The notes under the pieces are model-generated. The model saw only the letters and a program-made list of their open reading frames with translations, was not told the origin of the DNA and did not search any database. From positions 14,444,501 through 14,508,500 of the forward strand of contig NC_057768.1 in the NCBI RefSeq assembly GCF_010389155.1: 64,000 bases of DNA, in the 5' to 3' direction. Source of the stretch: Erigeron canadensis. Its lineage: Eukaryota > Streptophyta > Magnoliopsida > Asterales > Asteraceae. Shown in pieces: positions 45,900 to 58,085 of this stretch; position 1 is the stretch's first letter, and each line of letters starts with the position of its first letter. The position numbers were made by a program, and so were the translations under genes.

Positions 45900-48289
45900 A
45901 TGGCCAACCCAGTCAATACACAAGGAAACCCTTTAAATGCTGGACCTCCACCCATAAATGAATTTGAACAAACCAATGAACATGCTAACAATAATCCACC
46001 ACCACCACCTCCTATTCCTGCTTCTCCACACGTGCATGTGCACTACTCGAATACTCCTGTTCCCAAATTCAGTGGGAATGGTGATGAATTTGGCACGTGG
46101 AAGGCTAGGATGTTATTACATGTTTAAAATTTTAAATGAAGGAATATGCTTAAAATTTTAAATGAAGGACCCTATATTCCTAGAAGTCCTCTCAATCCAC
46201 TTCTTGATCCAACTGGAGCAAGATCTGGGAGGGAAAAGAGAGAGGAACATTGGTTTGAAGAGGAAAGGAGACTTGTCAATATTGACACTACTTTAAAAGT
46301 CATGATCCTCGGGGCCGTTCCTGAAGCTCTAATTCCTACACTAGTGCTTTATCCCAGTGCCAAAAGCATGTGGGATGAACTATTGAACCCGTATGAAGGT
46401 GGTGATGATACTATTGTTACCAGGAAAGTGGCTTTAAATAAGAAGTACGAGTCATTTTTTGCCCTACCCAATGAATCATTAACTGGTACCTACACCAGAT
46501 TTATGTCTATCATAAACCAGTTAACAGGGCTTGGGGTAGAGAAGGACAAGGACATACTTCTTGAAAAATTTTGTGATATTCTTCCTTCAAAATGGTCTCA
46601 TATGATCGTGGTTTTGAGACAAGGTAAAACCTTGCATTCCCATACTCTGTCATCTTTGTATGGAGCCTTCAGATTCACTGAAGAGAATCAAGACTAGAGA
46701 ATTGAGGCAGAAAAAGATGCTATTAATCATGCTTCCAGTAGTTCCCCAGTGGTTAGTCATACTGAACCACCATGTGCAGCATTAATGTCTTCCGAGAATG
46801 TATTTTCTATGAAGAAGATGATGTCTGAATTAATGGATTCTGGAGTCATGAATAATATCTCTCCAGATTATGATGAAACTGACAATGATGATCTAATGGC
46901 TATGATGGCTAAAACGTTTAACCATTTCAAAGCCAGAGCTAACAGACCCACTGGACACAATGCACCCAGTTCTTCCAATGATAAGACCAATTTGACATGC
47001 TTTAAGTGTGGCAGAAAAGGTCATTTCATGAAAGAGTGCAAATCCAATCAGTTTGTCTCACAATCTGGTCCATCACCTTCTTATAACAAGCCTGATGATA
47101 GCTATAGATTAAAATACAAAAAGCTTAAGGCTCAAATTGCTCTCATGTCTGCAGAAAAAGATAATAATAAATGCATGGTGGCAAAAGAAGAATGGGTTCC
47201 CTCTGATGACTCATCAGTTGATGATGAAGAGGAAAGAGATTGTTGTTACATGGCTCTAGCTGATGAAGAGCATCTGGTGAAAGAAGATGTCACATCTGGA
47301 AGATGGGTGGACATTGTCATTAAAAAGGTAATAGATTATGACAAAGAAACTGATCCTGAGTTAAAATTGGACATTGCTGAAGCTTTAAACTCTGATTTAA
47401 TGTTTGTGGAAACTGTTCGTTTAGAAATGTCAAATAATTTTGAAACAGATTTTTCTGAAATGACAAACTTACAATCTAAGTTAAAAGAATTGCAAGATAT
47501 TGAACTTGCTTTCAAAGCACAAGTTTTGGTTACTGAACAACTAATCCAAGAAAAGGAAGAACTGGAAAATCTTTTGTCAAAAGAAAAACTTGTTATCCAG
47601 TCATAGCTTGAGACCAAGATTCCATATGATGCTGCACGTAACCAATACCCCTCCCAAAAACGTGCATATCTAGGGGGTGATGTTAATGTTGCTGCATTAA
47701 TACCTGTTGTTGAGCGACTGCCTGAAGTGTTAAAACCTAGCACTATATATGATGAACCAACAACACCCAAAACTTGTATTATTCCTTCTGTTCAATTGTC
47801 TGAGGTTAAGGCTGGAGCTCCACAGATGAATGCTCCAGTCAAGAAGGTTAAGCAGAATAAACCTTTGCCTCAATCATCTTCTAAAGAACCCCAGGTTCAG
47901 AAAAAGAAGAATGTTGTTCCTCCACCTAAGCCAAAAGTACAGTCAACTGGAAAGGCTATGGTGTCATCTGAAGAAAATATTTTGTTAAGGTTAGAGAGTC
48001 AGTTTCAACTACTGGCTCGACAAGTTCAAAGTTGTAATGCAAGAATTAACAATTTTGAGGTACTTCATCTGGCCCTAAACAAAATACAAAACCTTTTTCC
48101 AAGAAAGAAAAATCGAGCACACCTATTGATAAGCAAAAGAAAAAGGTTTCAAAACTGTCAGCTCCAGTGGTGTTTACTGAGAAACCCACTATTTTTAAAA
48201 GTGAAATCAACCAGATACCTGCTGGGATCCATCCTTGTGGATCCAGAGAACCCATCAGTCGATGGGTTCGCAAACCTTTAAACTAATAA
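45900..48289 (+). pseudogene. gag: copia element 2 gag, broken
   Basis: Starts at ATG 45900 (MANPVNTQGN) with a Pro-rich head. A UBN2-type domain follows (PVPKFSGNGDEFGTWKARM). A 24-base partial duplication at about 46124-46147 puts TAA and TGA in frame. TAG codons follow at 46695-46697 and 47604-47606, both at positions one base from CAG. The zinc knuckle CFKCGRKGHFMKEC lies at 47001-47042. Residues downstream are Glu/Lys/Leu-rich and coiled-coil-like. A frameshift near 48055 precedes the Gag end (RWVRKPLN, then TAATAA at 48284-48289). Gag would form particles and bind element RNA. Confidence 0.88.
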
Positions 48290-48305
48290 TTTGGTGGATG
48301 TGTAG

Positions 48306-51300
48306 GGCGATCGAAAGAAATATATTTGGTATCTTGAAAGCGCTGCTGGCAGGACAATGACCGGATGTAAGACCCTGCTGGAGGAGTTCGAAGTTTTAGA
48401 CGGACCCTCCATTACTTTTGGAAATGATGGTTCTAGAAAGACTGAGGGATATGGTGTTCTGAACATTGGTTAAGTCAAATTCAGACGAGTGGCTTATGTA
48501 AATGGGTTGAAGTATAAGCTCATAAGTGTGAGCCAGTTGTGTGATGATGGCTACCAGGTGTTATTCAACATCTCTCAAGGCATCGTATTTTATAAGGATT
48601 GGAAGGTAGCATTGATTGCTCCCAGAAAAGGGAATGTGTACATAATGGATATGAAAAGCTCTCCTTCAGAGCAAGTGTTTCTATACCAAGGCTGATGAAG
48701 ACACAAACTGCCTATGGCATAAAAGGTTGTCCCATTTAAATTTCAAAAATATCAACAAGTTGTCCAGAAAACAACTTGCAGATGGGATACCTTCTGTCTC
48801 CTTCAAAAAGGAATGGCTATGTCCAGGATATGAGATGGGGAAGCAGAAACGCACCAGTTTCAAAACAAAACAGAATTTTAGCATATCTGAACCTCTTCAC
48901 ATGCTTCATATGGACCTCTTTGGTCCAGTGAATGTTCAGACTCGTGGTGGTAAGAAATATACCCTGGTAGTTGTTGATGAATACTCCAGATATTGTTGGG
49001 TAATATTTCTTAGATCAAAAAATGAAACTGCTGCTGAAATCATCGCTTTTATCAAGCAAATTGAACTCAAGTACAAGCGAAAAGTGTGTCAATTAAGAAG
49101 TGATAATGGAACAGAATTCCAGAATGCAACTCTAGAGAAATTCTGCACTGACACTGGCATCTCCCAGAATTTCTCATCAGCACATACACCAGAACAGAAT
49201 GGAGTTGTCGAAAGAAAGAACAGAACGCTGATAGAAGCTGCCAGGAGTATGCTTGCTGAATCTGGTCTTCCTAGAATGTACTGGGTTGAAGCAATTGCAA
49301 CCGCTTGTCATATTCAAAATCGCTCAGTATACGTGAAGAGACACAAGAAGACATCATATGAAATATTGAGAAATAGAAAACCAAATATTGGCTATTTTCA
49401 CGTTTTTGGATGTCCAGTATACATCCTGAATGACTGCAGTCAGTTAGGCAAATTTGATGCCAAAGCTGACGAGGGATATTTCTTAGGATATTCAGCCATT
49501 TGCAAAGCCTTCAGAGTCTACAACAAAAGACTGGAAAAAGGTCCAGGAGTCAATACATGTCACATTTGATGAGTCAAATGAAGCAATCAATAAAAGGCCA
49601 ACCCTTAATTCTCCCTCAGAAAGTCCAATTATCTTTGGTGAATCTAATCCTATCATCTTCAATAAAGATTCATCTGAGGATGCTTCTAGTCATCCTGACT
49701 TGGAACTAGTGTATTTTGAAAAACCTTCCAGTAATACTTCATTCTATCCTTCAATAAGTTTCAAACTAGCCTCTGAACTTGTTATTGGATCAGATGTTCG
49801 TACTACTCCTCCAGTATCAGATTCAATTGATCTTGAGCCAGTAATCTAAGAAATGCCTTTAAATGAAGAATTTCATGATGCAAATTGTGATCTTACAGAT
49901 TCTGATGAAGATGCTGAAGTTGTCTGGCAAGATCCTACTCTAGAGAATCAATTGAATTCTTACACTGATATTGTTGTAAGAAATAATCCTGGTCAATACT
50001 CTAAGTGGACAAAAGCTTACCCAATCAACCAGATTATCGGTGACTCTAGTAGAGGGGTTCAGACCAGAAGTGCCTCTAGTGAACAATGTTTATATGTCAG
50101 CTTCTTGTCATTGATGGAACCGAAGAAGATTGACGAGGCAATGAATGACCCAAGCTGGGTGATAGCTATGCAAGAAGAGCTTCACCAGTTCAAACGAAAT
50201 AAAGTTTGGAATCTGGTTCCTCCTCTAGTTGGCAAGAAAGAACCAATTGGAACCAGATGGGTCTTCAGGAATAAAGTTGACGAAGATGGTCATGTGGTCA
50301 GAAATAAGGCCAGATTGGTGGCACAAGGGTATGTCCAGACAGACCTTGACTTTGAAGAATCATTTGCACCACTAGCAAGGTTAGAAGCCATCAGAATGTT
50401 TTTAGCCTTTGCTGCTCATCATAAATTCAAGGTCTACCAGATGGACGTAAAAAGTGCATTTTTGAATGGAGAATTAGAAGAAGAAGTTTTTGTGAAGCAA
50501 CCTCCAGGCTTCATTGATGAAAAGCATCCACATTGGGTATATCGTCTGGACAAGGCACTGTATGGCCTCAGACAAGCCCCTAGAGCCTGGTATGATACTC
50601 TGACCAAACACTTATCAGAAAATGGTTTCAAAAGAGGTGCAATTGACAATACCTTATTTATTATTCGTGAAAGAGGTAATCTTCTGTTGGTCCAAGTTTA
50701 TGTTGATGATATTATTTTTGGTTCTACTGATGAATCTTTGTGCAAGAAATTTTCAAAAATCATGTCTTCAAAATTTGAAATGAGTTTAATGGGTGAATTA
50801 ACAATTTTTCTAGGACTCCAGATTAAACAAACCAGTGATGGTATTTTTATTAATCAAGAAAAATATGTTAGAGATATTTTAAGAAAATTCGATATGAACT
50901 CTTCACCCTCAAAATCAACTCCTATTTCTACACCTTAAACAATAGATTCAGACCCTGATGGGAAGCCAATGAACACCACTGTCTATAGAGGCATGATTGG
51001 TTCACTAATGTATTTAACTGCCAGTAGATCAGATATAATGTTTGCAACATGTCTTTGTGCCAGATATCAGTCTAACCCAAAAGAATCTCATCTGGCGGCT
51101 GTAAAGCGCATTCTGAAGTACCTTAAGGGTACTCCCAGTTTGGGTCTTTGGTATCCCAAAGGCTCAGGCTTAGATCTAATGGGTTATTCAGATTCAGATC
51201 ATGCAGGTTGTAAGATAGACAGAAAATCCACTACTGGTAGATGTCATTTCCTTGGTGGCAAACTGGTGAGCTAGACCAGTAAAAAGCAAACTTCAGTTTC

Positions 51301-51640
51301 TTTATCCACTGCTGAAGCAGAATATGTGTCTGTAGCCAGTTGTTGTGCTCAGATACTCTGGATGAAGCACCAGTTGCTTGATTATGGTATTAAGTATTCA
51401 AAGACTCCTATCTTCTGTAACAATACCAGTGCCATTGCTATGTCAAACAATGCAGTCATGCACTCCAAGACGAAACACATTGATGTCAGGTATCATTTTA
51501 TTCGCGATCATGTAATGAAGAATGATGTTGAGATCCACTTTATCCCCACTGATAAACAACTTGCTGACATTTTTACAAAACCTTTGGATGAGAAAACTTT
51601 TCAAAATCTTGTCAGTGAGTTGGGAATGTTGAACCCTTAA
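48306..51640 (+). pseudogene. pol: copia element 2 pol, broken
   Basis: Protease position reads WYLESAAGRTMTG; copia proteases have Asp-Ser-Gly here, so the active site is changed. The GAG-pre-integrase block keeps LWHKRLSHLN, but its C-x2-C pair reads CPGY. The integrase core (48905-49240) has HMDLFGPV, RSDNGTEF and PEQNGVVERKNR, i.e. an intact D, D, E pattern. A frameshift lies near 49540 and a TAA at 49848-49850. Reverse transcriptase (49853-50938) has [17 protein letters not shown] and [11 protein letters not shown] at 50936-50938 and TAG at 51272-51274 interrupt before RNase H (SDSDHAG, STAEAEY, KHIDVRYHF). Pol ends at 51640. Confidence 0.92.
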
Positions 51641-52343
51641 TCTGGAACCTTGTTATGAACGCCTTTGTGACACTGGCAGGGTTCTTTGATTCCATATTTA
51701 TAAATCTATGCCAGTAAAGCTATCAAACGCCTTTGTGATACTATCTTTGCACTGATAGATTTATGGATCACCATTCCAGGGGGAAAGACTCAGACCACAT
51801 TTTTTTTATCTAAGTTTCAGGGGGAATTTATTAATTTATTTTCTCACTGGACAAATTTTTCTGAAAAATATTTCTGGTACCTTGTAAATGTGTCCCTCTC
51901 ATTAATACTGGATAAGTTGATGTGCATGTTTGAAGTAACTTTTGTTGCTTTGTAAAAGTGTCCCTCCAGTGTACCATTAGTGCATGTTCTACTGGTCTTA
52001 TCCACCAGTGAAACTGGAGTGTCCAGTCAACCTCCAAATGCATTAAAATGAGTCTGTGTGTCAAATCATTTCTTTTTAATATTTTAAAGATAGTGCATGC
52101 CAACCTTACAAATTTTTCATCTGAACAGTTACTGTTCAGCTTACGTAGCATGACACTTTCAATTTAAATGATGGTTTTTGTTACCTTGGGAAGACAAAAA
52201 GTGTTAGTGGGTATTTTTGTGGGCTGTCAACCGTCATACATTTATGTGTGATGGGAAACAATAAATGCGGATGTCAAAACCGATCAAAACTGTTTTGAAC
52301 TTTTTTCAAACTTACCGTTTTGAATTCCATTTTCTCTTTCCTC
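51641..52343 (+). other. Inter-ORF region with polypurine-like tracts
   Basis: Two GGGGGAA-type purine tracts (about 51778-51788 and 51819-51829) lie between pol and the third coding region. They resemble the terminal polypurine tract at 56382-56391. AACGCCTTTGTGA occurs twice (51659 and 51726). No gene is seen in this stretch. Confidence 0.55.
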
Positions 52344-52351
52344 TATAAATA
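52344..52351 (+). promoter_or_regulatory. Internal TATA box ahead of third coding region
   Basis: TATAAATA in the context CCTCTATAAATACTCGC. It is followed by a long C/T-rich, ATG-free leader up to the start codon at 52506. Distance and leader composition are those of a plant polymerase II core promoter. Confidence 0.55.
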
Positions 52352-52505
52352 CTCGCATTTACCTTCACTTTCAGATTCATCTCGAAAATCATTTACTCCC
52401 AAATCTTCAAATTCCTTCATTTATTTCTTTCTTCATTTACTCTTCAATCATCATCATCTCTCTTATTAAATTTCTACTTTCACTTTCATTTTCATAATAT
52501 CTATA

Positions 52506-55500
52506 ATGGATCCTAAACCATCTCCTAAAAATCTCCTTGCTGCAAACTATAATCCTATCGATAATGTTAAGAAGGCATCACATATATCTTTTTCTGCTGA
52601 TGCCATCCGCATAAATATGAATAACTGGATGGCAAAACTCTCAACAAATCACACCGCCACCTCTATCATTGGAAGGTTGAACACCTTCTTCTTAAGTAGC
52701 CCACTCTATGGTGCCCTAACTCTTAATCCGGGCAAAATGTACCATGAATACCTATGTGAATTCTGGTATACTGCTGTGTACATGGAGAGTGATGAATCCA
52801 TCCACTACACCCTAAAGCAAGGCACCAAACATTTCACCATTACTGTTGATTCCCTCAGGGATGCTCTGAGTATGAATTATTTTGATGAGAATGAGATGTC
52901 CATAGAGATTCCATCTGGAATCAATACCAGAGAGGTGTGCAGGCTGATGGGGCACACAGAGATAGTGGACAAAAATTGTCAGCTGCTCAGGAAGGGCACT
53001 GTATATATGAGCAGGCTCACAGACTCTTGGAGGTATTTCTTCACTCATCTGGTTGAGTGTTTGGGTGGTAGTTCTGGAGGTCTGGATCAGATTAACCAGA
53101 TACAGCTCCAGATTACTTACTGCCTATGGCATGGATACAGGGTGGACTTTGCCCAGATCTTTTTCAATGATCTGGTGGATAGACTGAGGGTCAAGAGCAG
53201 GAAGGCCTTCATTCCATATATTCGTTTTCTGTCCATCATTTTTAGAAGGGCCCTAAAGAATGAGTAAAATGTAAATACAACTCATTTTTCGATGTGTGAA
53301 TACTTGAGGGACCTCAACCAGTTGACCTCATCTCCTACTGAGGTCGACATCCCATCGGTGATGCTTTATCAGTTCAGGATTCAAGAAGATGCAATTGCAT
53401 CATCACCGGATGAAGAGGTTGCTGGTGAGCCTCATAATGTTGAGGAAATTACTAATGAAGTTAATGCTGAAAAGGTACAACCTATTTCCCAGATCGCCCC
53501 AGATCTTCAACAGCCTGTGTGAATATTGTTGAAATTCCACTTAACCCCACCAGGCCAAGAAATAAAACTCGTCGTCTGAGGAGAGACGGAGTTCTGGTGT
53601 CAGCCATTCCAGAATCTACTCATCAAGATTCTGGAGAAATGGGTCAGGACACTGCCCTAGTAACCACTTCCCCAGTCCGTGTAGAAGGAAGTGGTGAACA
53701 AGAAAGAGGATCTGGATCACCTCTTGTCATTCAAGTGGCAACTGCTGAAAGTGGGGACATCATGGCTGCTAATGGGTCCCTGATTGTTGAAGAAGTTGAA
53801 GGGGAACAAGTTAGGCAGGCTGGAGAAGAGAATCTGGAGCAAGTGGCTCAGATTGATCTGAATGTTGGGGTGGAGAATGTACAAGTAGAGGACCAGGCAG
53901 GTGGAACCGACGTAGATTGGGATATGGTTGATTCTCCACTGTCTGAGGACAATGACTTTGATGTAAAAATGAGTTTTCTGGGAGAAGAAGTAATTGATCG
54001 CACCATCCACTCTGTCTCCCAGTCAATTCTATCTGATATGCCTCCTCCACCCCCTGAAAATACTCCAACACCCCTTCCAGAACAAACAACCACAACAACA
54101 CTTGAATCACCCTCTGCTCAAGAAATTCAAGATTCTGAACCACTGGCAGTCACCCATCAAACTGAAGGTATTACAAGGGTGTTGCCAGTATCAACTACCA
54201 CCAGAACTACCAATCCTTCCAGTGGTCTCCCCTCTTCTTCTTCAACTGAGGTCCAAGGCCTTTTTGATTAGGTGGCGGACCTGGAAAGATCACTTCAGGC
54301 TTATTTCTGACTTCAAATCTATCATTTCAAATAATCTTAAGTCAGAAATGAACGTTTTTGCTGGTAATGAGAAGGTAGTCTTTGAGAAGCTGGATGAACT
54401 TGTCCTGGCTACCAATAGAAATTCTGAATCTATACAAGTTGCAGTCCAGGGTATCAAGGAGGATGTGGTAAGAAGTGTCCAGACTGCCATTCAAACTGAA
54501 GTTGCTCAACCTCTGGCAAGTCTGGCTGGTGATGTTCAGAATCTAACCACCAGAATAAGCTCTCTGGAAAGCAAGCCCACTCTGGAGAAAAACTCAGTGG
54601 TCAGCACCCTCAGTGATGAAGTTGTTAGGAAGTTCAGGGGAAACATGTTGAAAGAAATCACTGAGGAGGTGTGTGAAACTCTCCTTAGAAATCTCAGAGA
54701 TGGGTTGTTGCCTGAAGTTATGAAGATGATTGACGCCCAGTTGCCTCGCCACTTTCCTCAGGATCTTGAGATAATCAAAAAGGAAGTGATGCAGTTGAGG
54801 AAAACTGTAAACAACATAGCTCCGGTGTCTGGTCGTACATTTGACTCCTCTGACAGACATACACTGGACCAGGTGTGGAATCATCTTCAGACTGGAGATG
54901 CTTCCAAGGGGGAAGGTTCTGGTTATGGAGCTGAGAAGGTTGATCTCAGGAAGAAGATAGAGGTTTGGAAGAAGGTGATTGGTGAAGATGTCACTGGTAC
55001 TGAAGCCAGTGGACAAGTTGAGGAAGAGGCTGCTGGTACTGATGCCAGTGAGCCAGTTTTTGAAGAGTTCCCAGATATCACTACAACAATGAAAAGTCTC
55101 AAAAGCAAGAAAGTGGTATCTGGGGAACCAACAAATGAGGCAGACGAGTATGTATCTGCTGATGAGGCCAAAGCAAAGAGACTGGAGCAAGAGTGCATCT
55201 TAATCGAAATCTTCTAGAAAAATTTAAAAGATGACTTGATTGCTCACCAGTTGGATATGGCCAGGCATGGGACTCTGGATTCTTACAACGCTGGTAGGTT
55301 GGGCGTACAAATTGAAGTATACAAGAAGATGAAGGATGATCCCAGGTTGAAGAAATGTCTGGATGCCTTGGATGATGTCTATATTCGATCCATGTATGCT
55401 CAGGATGAACAAGTTTATGATTCTGAAATTTATGAAGTGAGCATACTGGATCTTATTGCCCAGAGAAGAGAGGAACTGAAAAATCTCCAGCAACAAGTAA

Positions 55501-56108
55501 GGAGTAATGCAATGGCTCTGGAGCTTGAATATAGAAAGAAAGTTAAGGGTTTGCCCAAGGCACCAATCAAGAAGCCCAAAGCTGCCAGAGATGCAGATCT
55601 CAGTACCTTCATTCCCTTGAACACAACTGAAAGAATAAATAAAGAAAAATTTCAACAAGTGGCTGAACAGAGAAAAGTGTCAAGGGAAGTGGATGAAATG
55701 GTGAAAAGGGCTCAGACAAAGGAAAAGTATGAACATTTGTCACAATTTAAAGTTGATGTCCGACCAATAATGGGTGCTGAGATTCATCTGGCAGAAAATC
55801 ATGATAACTTCTCTAAGTTCCATGTCAAACTCTTCAGAGAAGGGAACTTTACTGATGAAAGAAAGGACACCTCAATCAGGGCTTTTGGATGGTCAGAGTT
55901 AAGAGAGATTGGGCTTTCATTCAGGGGTAAAGATGTCTCCCAGGATGTGAAATATTTTATGAAGAGGATTGGCAAGGAATGGATGAGGAAGGAGTTGATG
56001 GAGATGGAGCTGGGCTTAAGGACTTCTCTTACTTCGTCTTCATCTCCAGGTGTAAAGAGGAAGGCCACTGAAGAGCCATCTGGGCATGCTGAAAAAAAAA
56101 AGGCATGA
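52506..56108 (+). pseudogene. Third coding region of copia element 2 (unknown protein, about 1200 codons, broken)
   Basis: Frames 52506-53267, 53292-53522, 53519-54271, 54280-55217 and 55236-56108 line up end to end as one former protein. They are separated by TAA (53265), a one-base shift near 53519, shifts near 54270-54310 and TAG (55215). The N-terminal 250 residues are globular-looking (NMNNWMAKLSTNHTATSIIG; KMYHEYLCEFWYTAVYMESD). The middle is acidic and Pro/Thr-rich. Later parts (54350-54850, 55236-55750) are Lys/Glu/Leu-rich with coiled-coil-like spacing. The end is basic (GVKRKATEEPSGHAEKKKA), like a nuclear localisation signal. No signal peptide or membrane segment was seen, so it does not look like an envelope protein. 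Function unknown. Confidence 0.7.
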
Positions 56109-56391
56109 CTCTAATATTGTACTTGTATTTATTTTTATGTTGAAAAAATTGTAACTTTCCTCCAGTTGATGTCTGTAAATATAAGTTGCAATTCCTATTT
56201 TTCACAAGTACTTATCCAGATTAAGTCTAGAAATTAAAATGTACAAACTGGAAACACTGATGATCTATAAAGTGGCTCTCCAGAAAGTTAAATTAGACTT
56301 AGTCAAATTTCTCAAGGATTTTTCAAGCACAAACTTGTGTAGATACAAGCTTGAAAATCCTTGCATAATTTCTAAACAAATAGGGGGAATT
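56109..56391 (+). other. 3' untranslated region and polypurine tract of copia element 2
   Basis: Non-coding; ends in AGGGGGAATT at 56382-56391 directly before the LTR. Confidence 0.75.
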
Positions 56392-57374
56392 TGCTAGGTC
56401 CAGATTTACTGGACTCCCTCCAGACGTAACTACTGGAGCCCTCTGAAGATTTGTCCAGAAATTATGTGAAGACCAGTGAACAACTTACTAGTATAGAAAT
56501 CTGGATTCCACCAGATTTGTTCACTGGACTTCACTCCAGTCAACATCTTTCCACTGAAGAACATTCTCACTAAAGTCGAAGACTGAAGTCTGAAGAAAGA
56601 AGTCTGACAAATAGCGGAGCTCATTGGAAGACTTACCAGATCTCCTGACTGGAGTCCTTGTCAGTGTTCTAGACCTTACAAGTCTGAACACTGATTACGA
56701 GGAATTGACTTTATGCCTTTACATGCCTTTAACCGGACAATCCATTTGTCCTTTGTTAAAAGCCTTACACGCATGTAAAGGTGGTTGGTTAATTAGAAGA
56801 CAAGTCATTGTCATGTGACTTTATTCTTGTACTTTAATCAATGCTTTTAAGGAATTAATGTAATTTCCTTAAATGCATGTCACCATATTTGTACGGCAAA
56901 AAGAATAAATATAATATTCTTTTTGCCTATAAATACCAAGTCGCTTCCTCGTCCAAATTACATACTTTTGCAATTTGGTGTCTTTACTCAAATACTCTCG
57001 ATCTAAACAGTCATACTTCACAACTTTAAGTATTTTGATCAAAGAGTTTATTTAGCAAAGATTAGATCACTTGTATTTCATAGGTTGTTTAGATACTTAC
57101 TTTGTAATATCTTGTTCCGCAACAACCTTGTATTTTATTTAACATCAATAAATAAAATACACTTGAAAATTACATTGTGTCTCACCATTTACTTATTTGT
57201 TTATCTTTATATTGCTTAAGTACGTATTACGTTATATATATTCTTGCATTTATATTAATCGTAATACTAGTCCAATCTAGTGCTTACTTGACTTTTAATA
57301 CTAGTCATCTCTAGTGATTACTTGACTTGTTATTCTACACTTGTGGTTTAAACCATCGAGTGAGGGACTTCACA
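56392..57374 (+). repeat. 3' LTR of copia element 2
   Basis: About 16 substitutions from the 5' LTR by eye, plus an inverted loop in the hairpin at 56896-56926. TATA box at 56928-56935. Confidence 0.92.
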
Positions 57375-57629
57375 GTGTCTGATAACATATATGTGAACAA
57401 ATCTGGGTCATAACATGCTTGAATCTCCAAAACCCATTTTTGAAAAAGAAGGGAAACTTGTTCTTGATGTGCCACACCTATTTCATGTTATAGATGATCT
57501 TGAAATCGTTAAAAGTGTTAATGGTCAGTGTTTAGGTGCATATATGTACAAGTTTTATGTTCTAACCTATCCCGGATTCGATCTAGATCCTTGTGTATTG
57601 ATCTTGTGCTTGTTTCAGCTCGTGGGCAT

Positions 57630-58085
57630 CTAAAACGGTCTTGGTGGGACGATCTTGAGCTCAAGATCGTCCTGGCCAACCTCTTTTGTTCATTGTTCTT
57701 GTTCGTTGGATCTTGTATGGTGTTGTACGTGGTGTTGTTTGTACGATATTGGGTAACCGATCCTTTGGATTGGTTTTGCTCAAACACTTGTTCTTATCCT
57801 TGAACACTTGGGACGATCTTGTTCATGTCCTGAGGGACGATCTTGAGCCATTCCTCCCTTAAAATGATCTTGGCTAACTAGGACACTAAGACGATCTTGA
57901 GTTAACTTTGAAACGATCTTGATGTACTTAACTATTAAAACGATCTTAACCCATGAACTTGAAACGATCTTGGTGCCTTGGCAATGGGACGATCTTGTGA
58001 AACGATCCTGGCTAGAAAATAGGACAATCTTGGCTTGACCAATGAGACGATCTTGATGACTAAACCCTAAGACGGTATTGTGCTT
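57630..58085 (+). repeat. Array of GACGATCTTG motifs in LTR copy C
   Basis: About fourteen copies of (G/A)(G/A)ACGATCTTG or variants at 20-40 bp spacing, some inverted (AAGATCGTCC near 57661). Equivalent to the arrays in copies A and B. Confidence 0.85.

Larger units (their letters stand above)
44864..57374 (+). mobile_element. Ty1/copia retrotransposon 2 (Sirevirus-like) with third coding region, 12.5 kb
   Basis: Direct LTRs of about 983 bp (44864-45847, 56392-57374) start TGTTAGGTCC/TGCTAGGTCC and end GGGACTTCA(G/C)A. They are flanked by GTGTT (44859-44863) and GTGTC (57375-57379), a 5-base duplication with one change. The primer-binding site TTGGTATCAGAGC is at 45849-45861. A polypurine tract (AGGGGGAATT) precedes the right LTR. 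gag and pol are broken by many stops and shifts. Downstream of pol lies a further coding region (52506-56108), a layout known for Sireviruses. Inserted into LTR copy C. Confidence 0.93.

Noticed and set aside
47336..47770. 144-residue minus-strand frame rich in Ser
   Set aside because: Antisense to the Glu/Lys-rich part of the copia 2 Gag.
54594..55190. 198-residue minus-strand frame
   Set aside because: Antisense to the coiled-coil part of the third coding region; the + strand frame has the coherent protein and neighbours.
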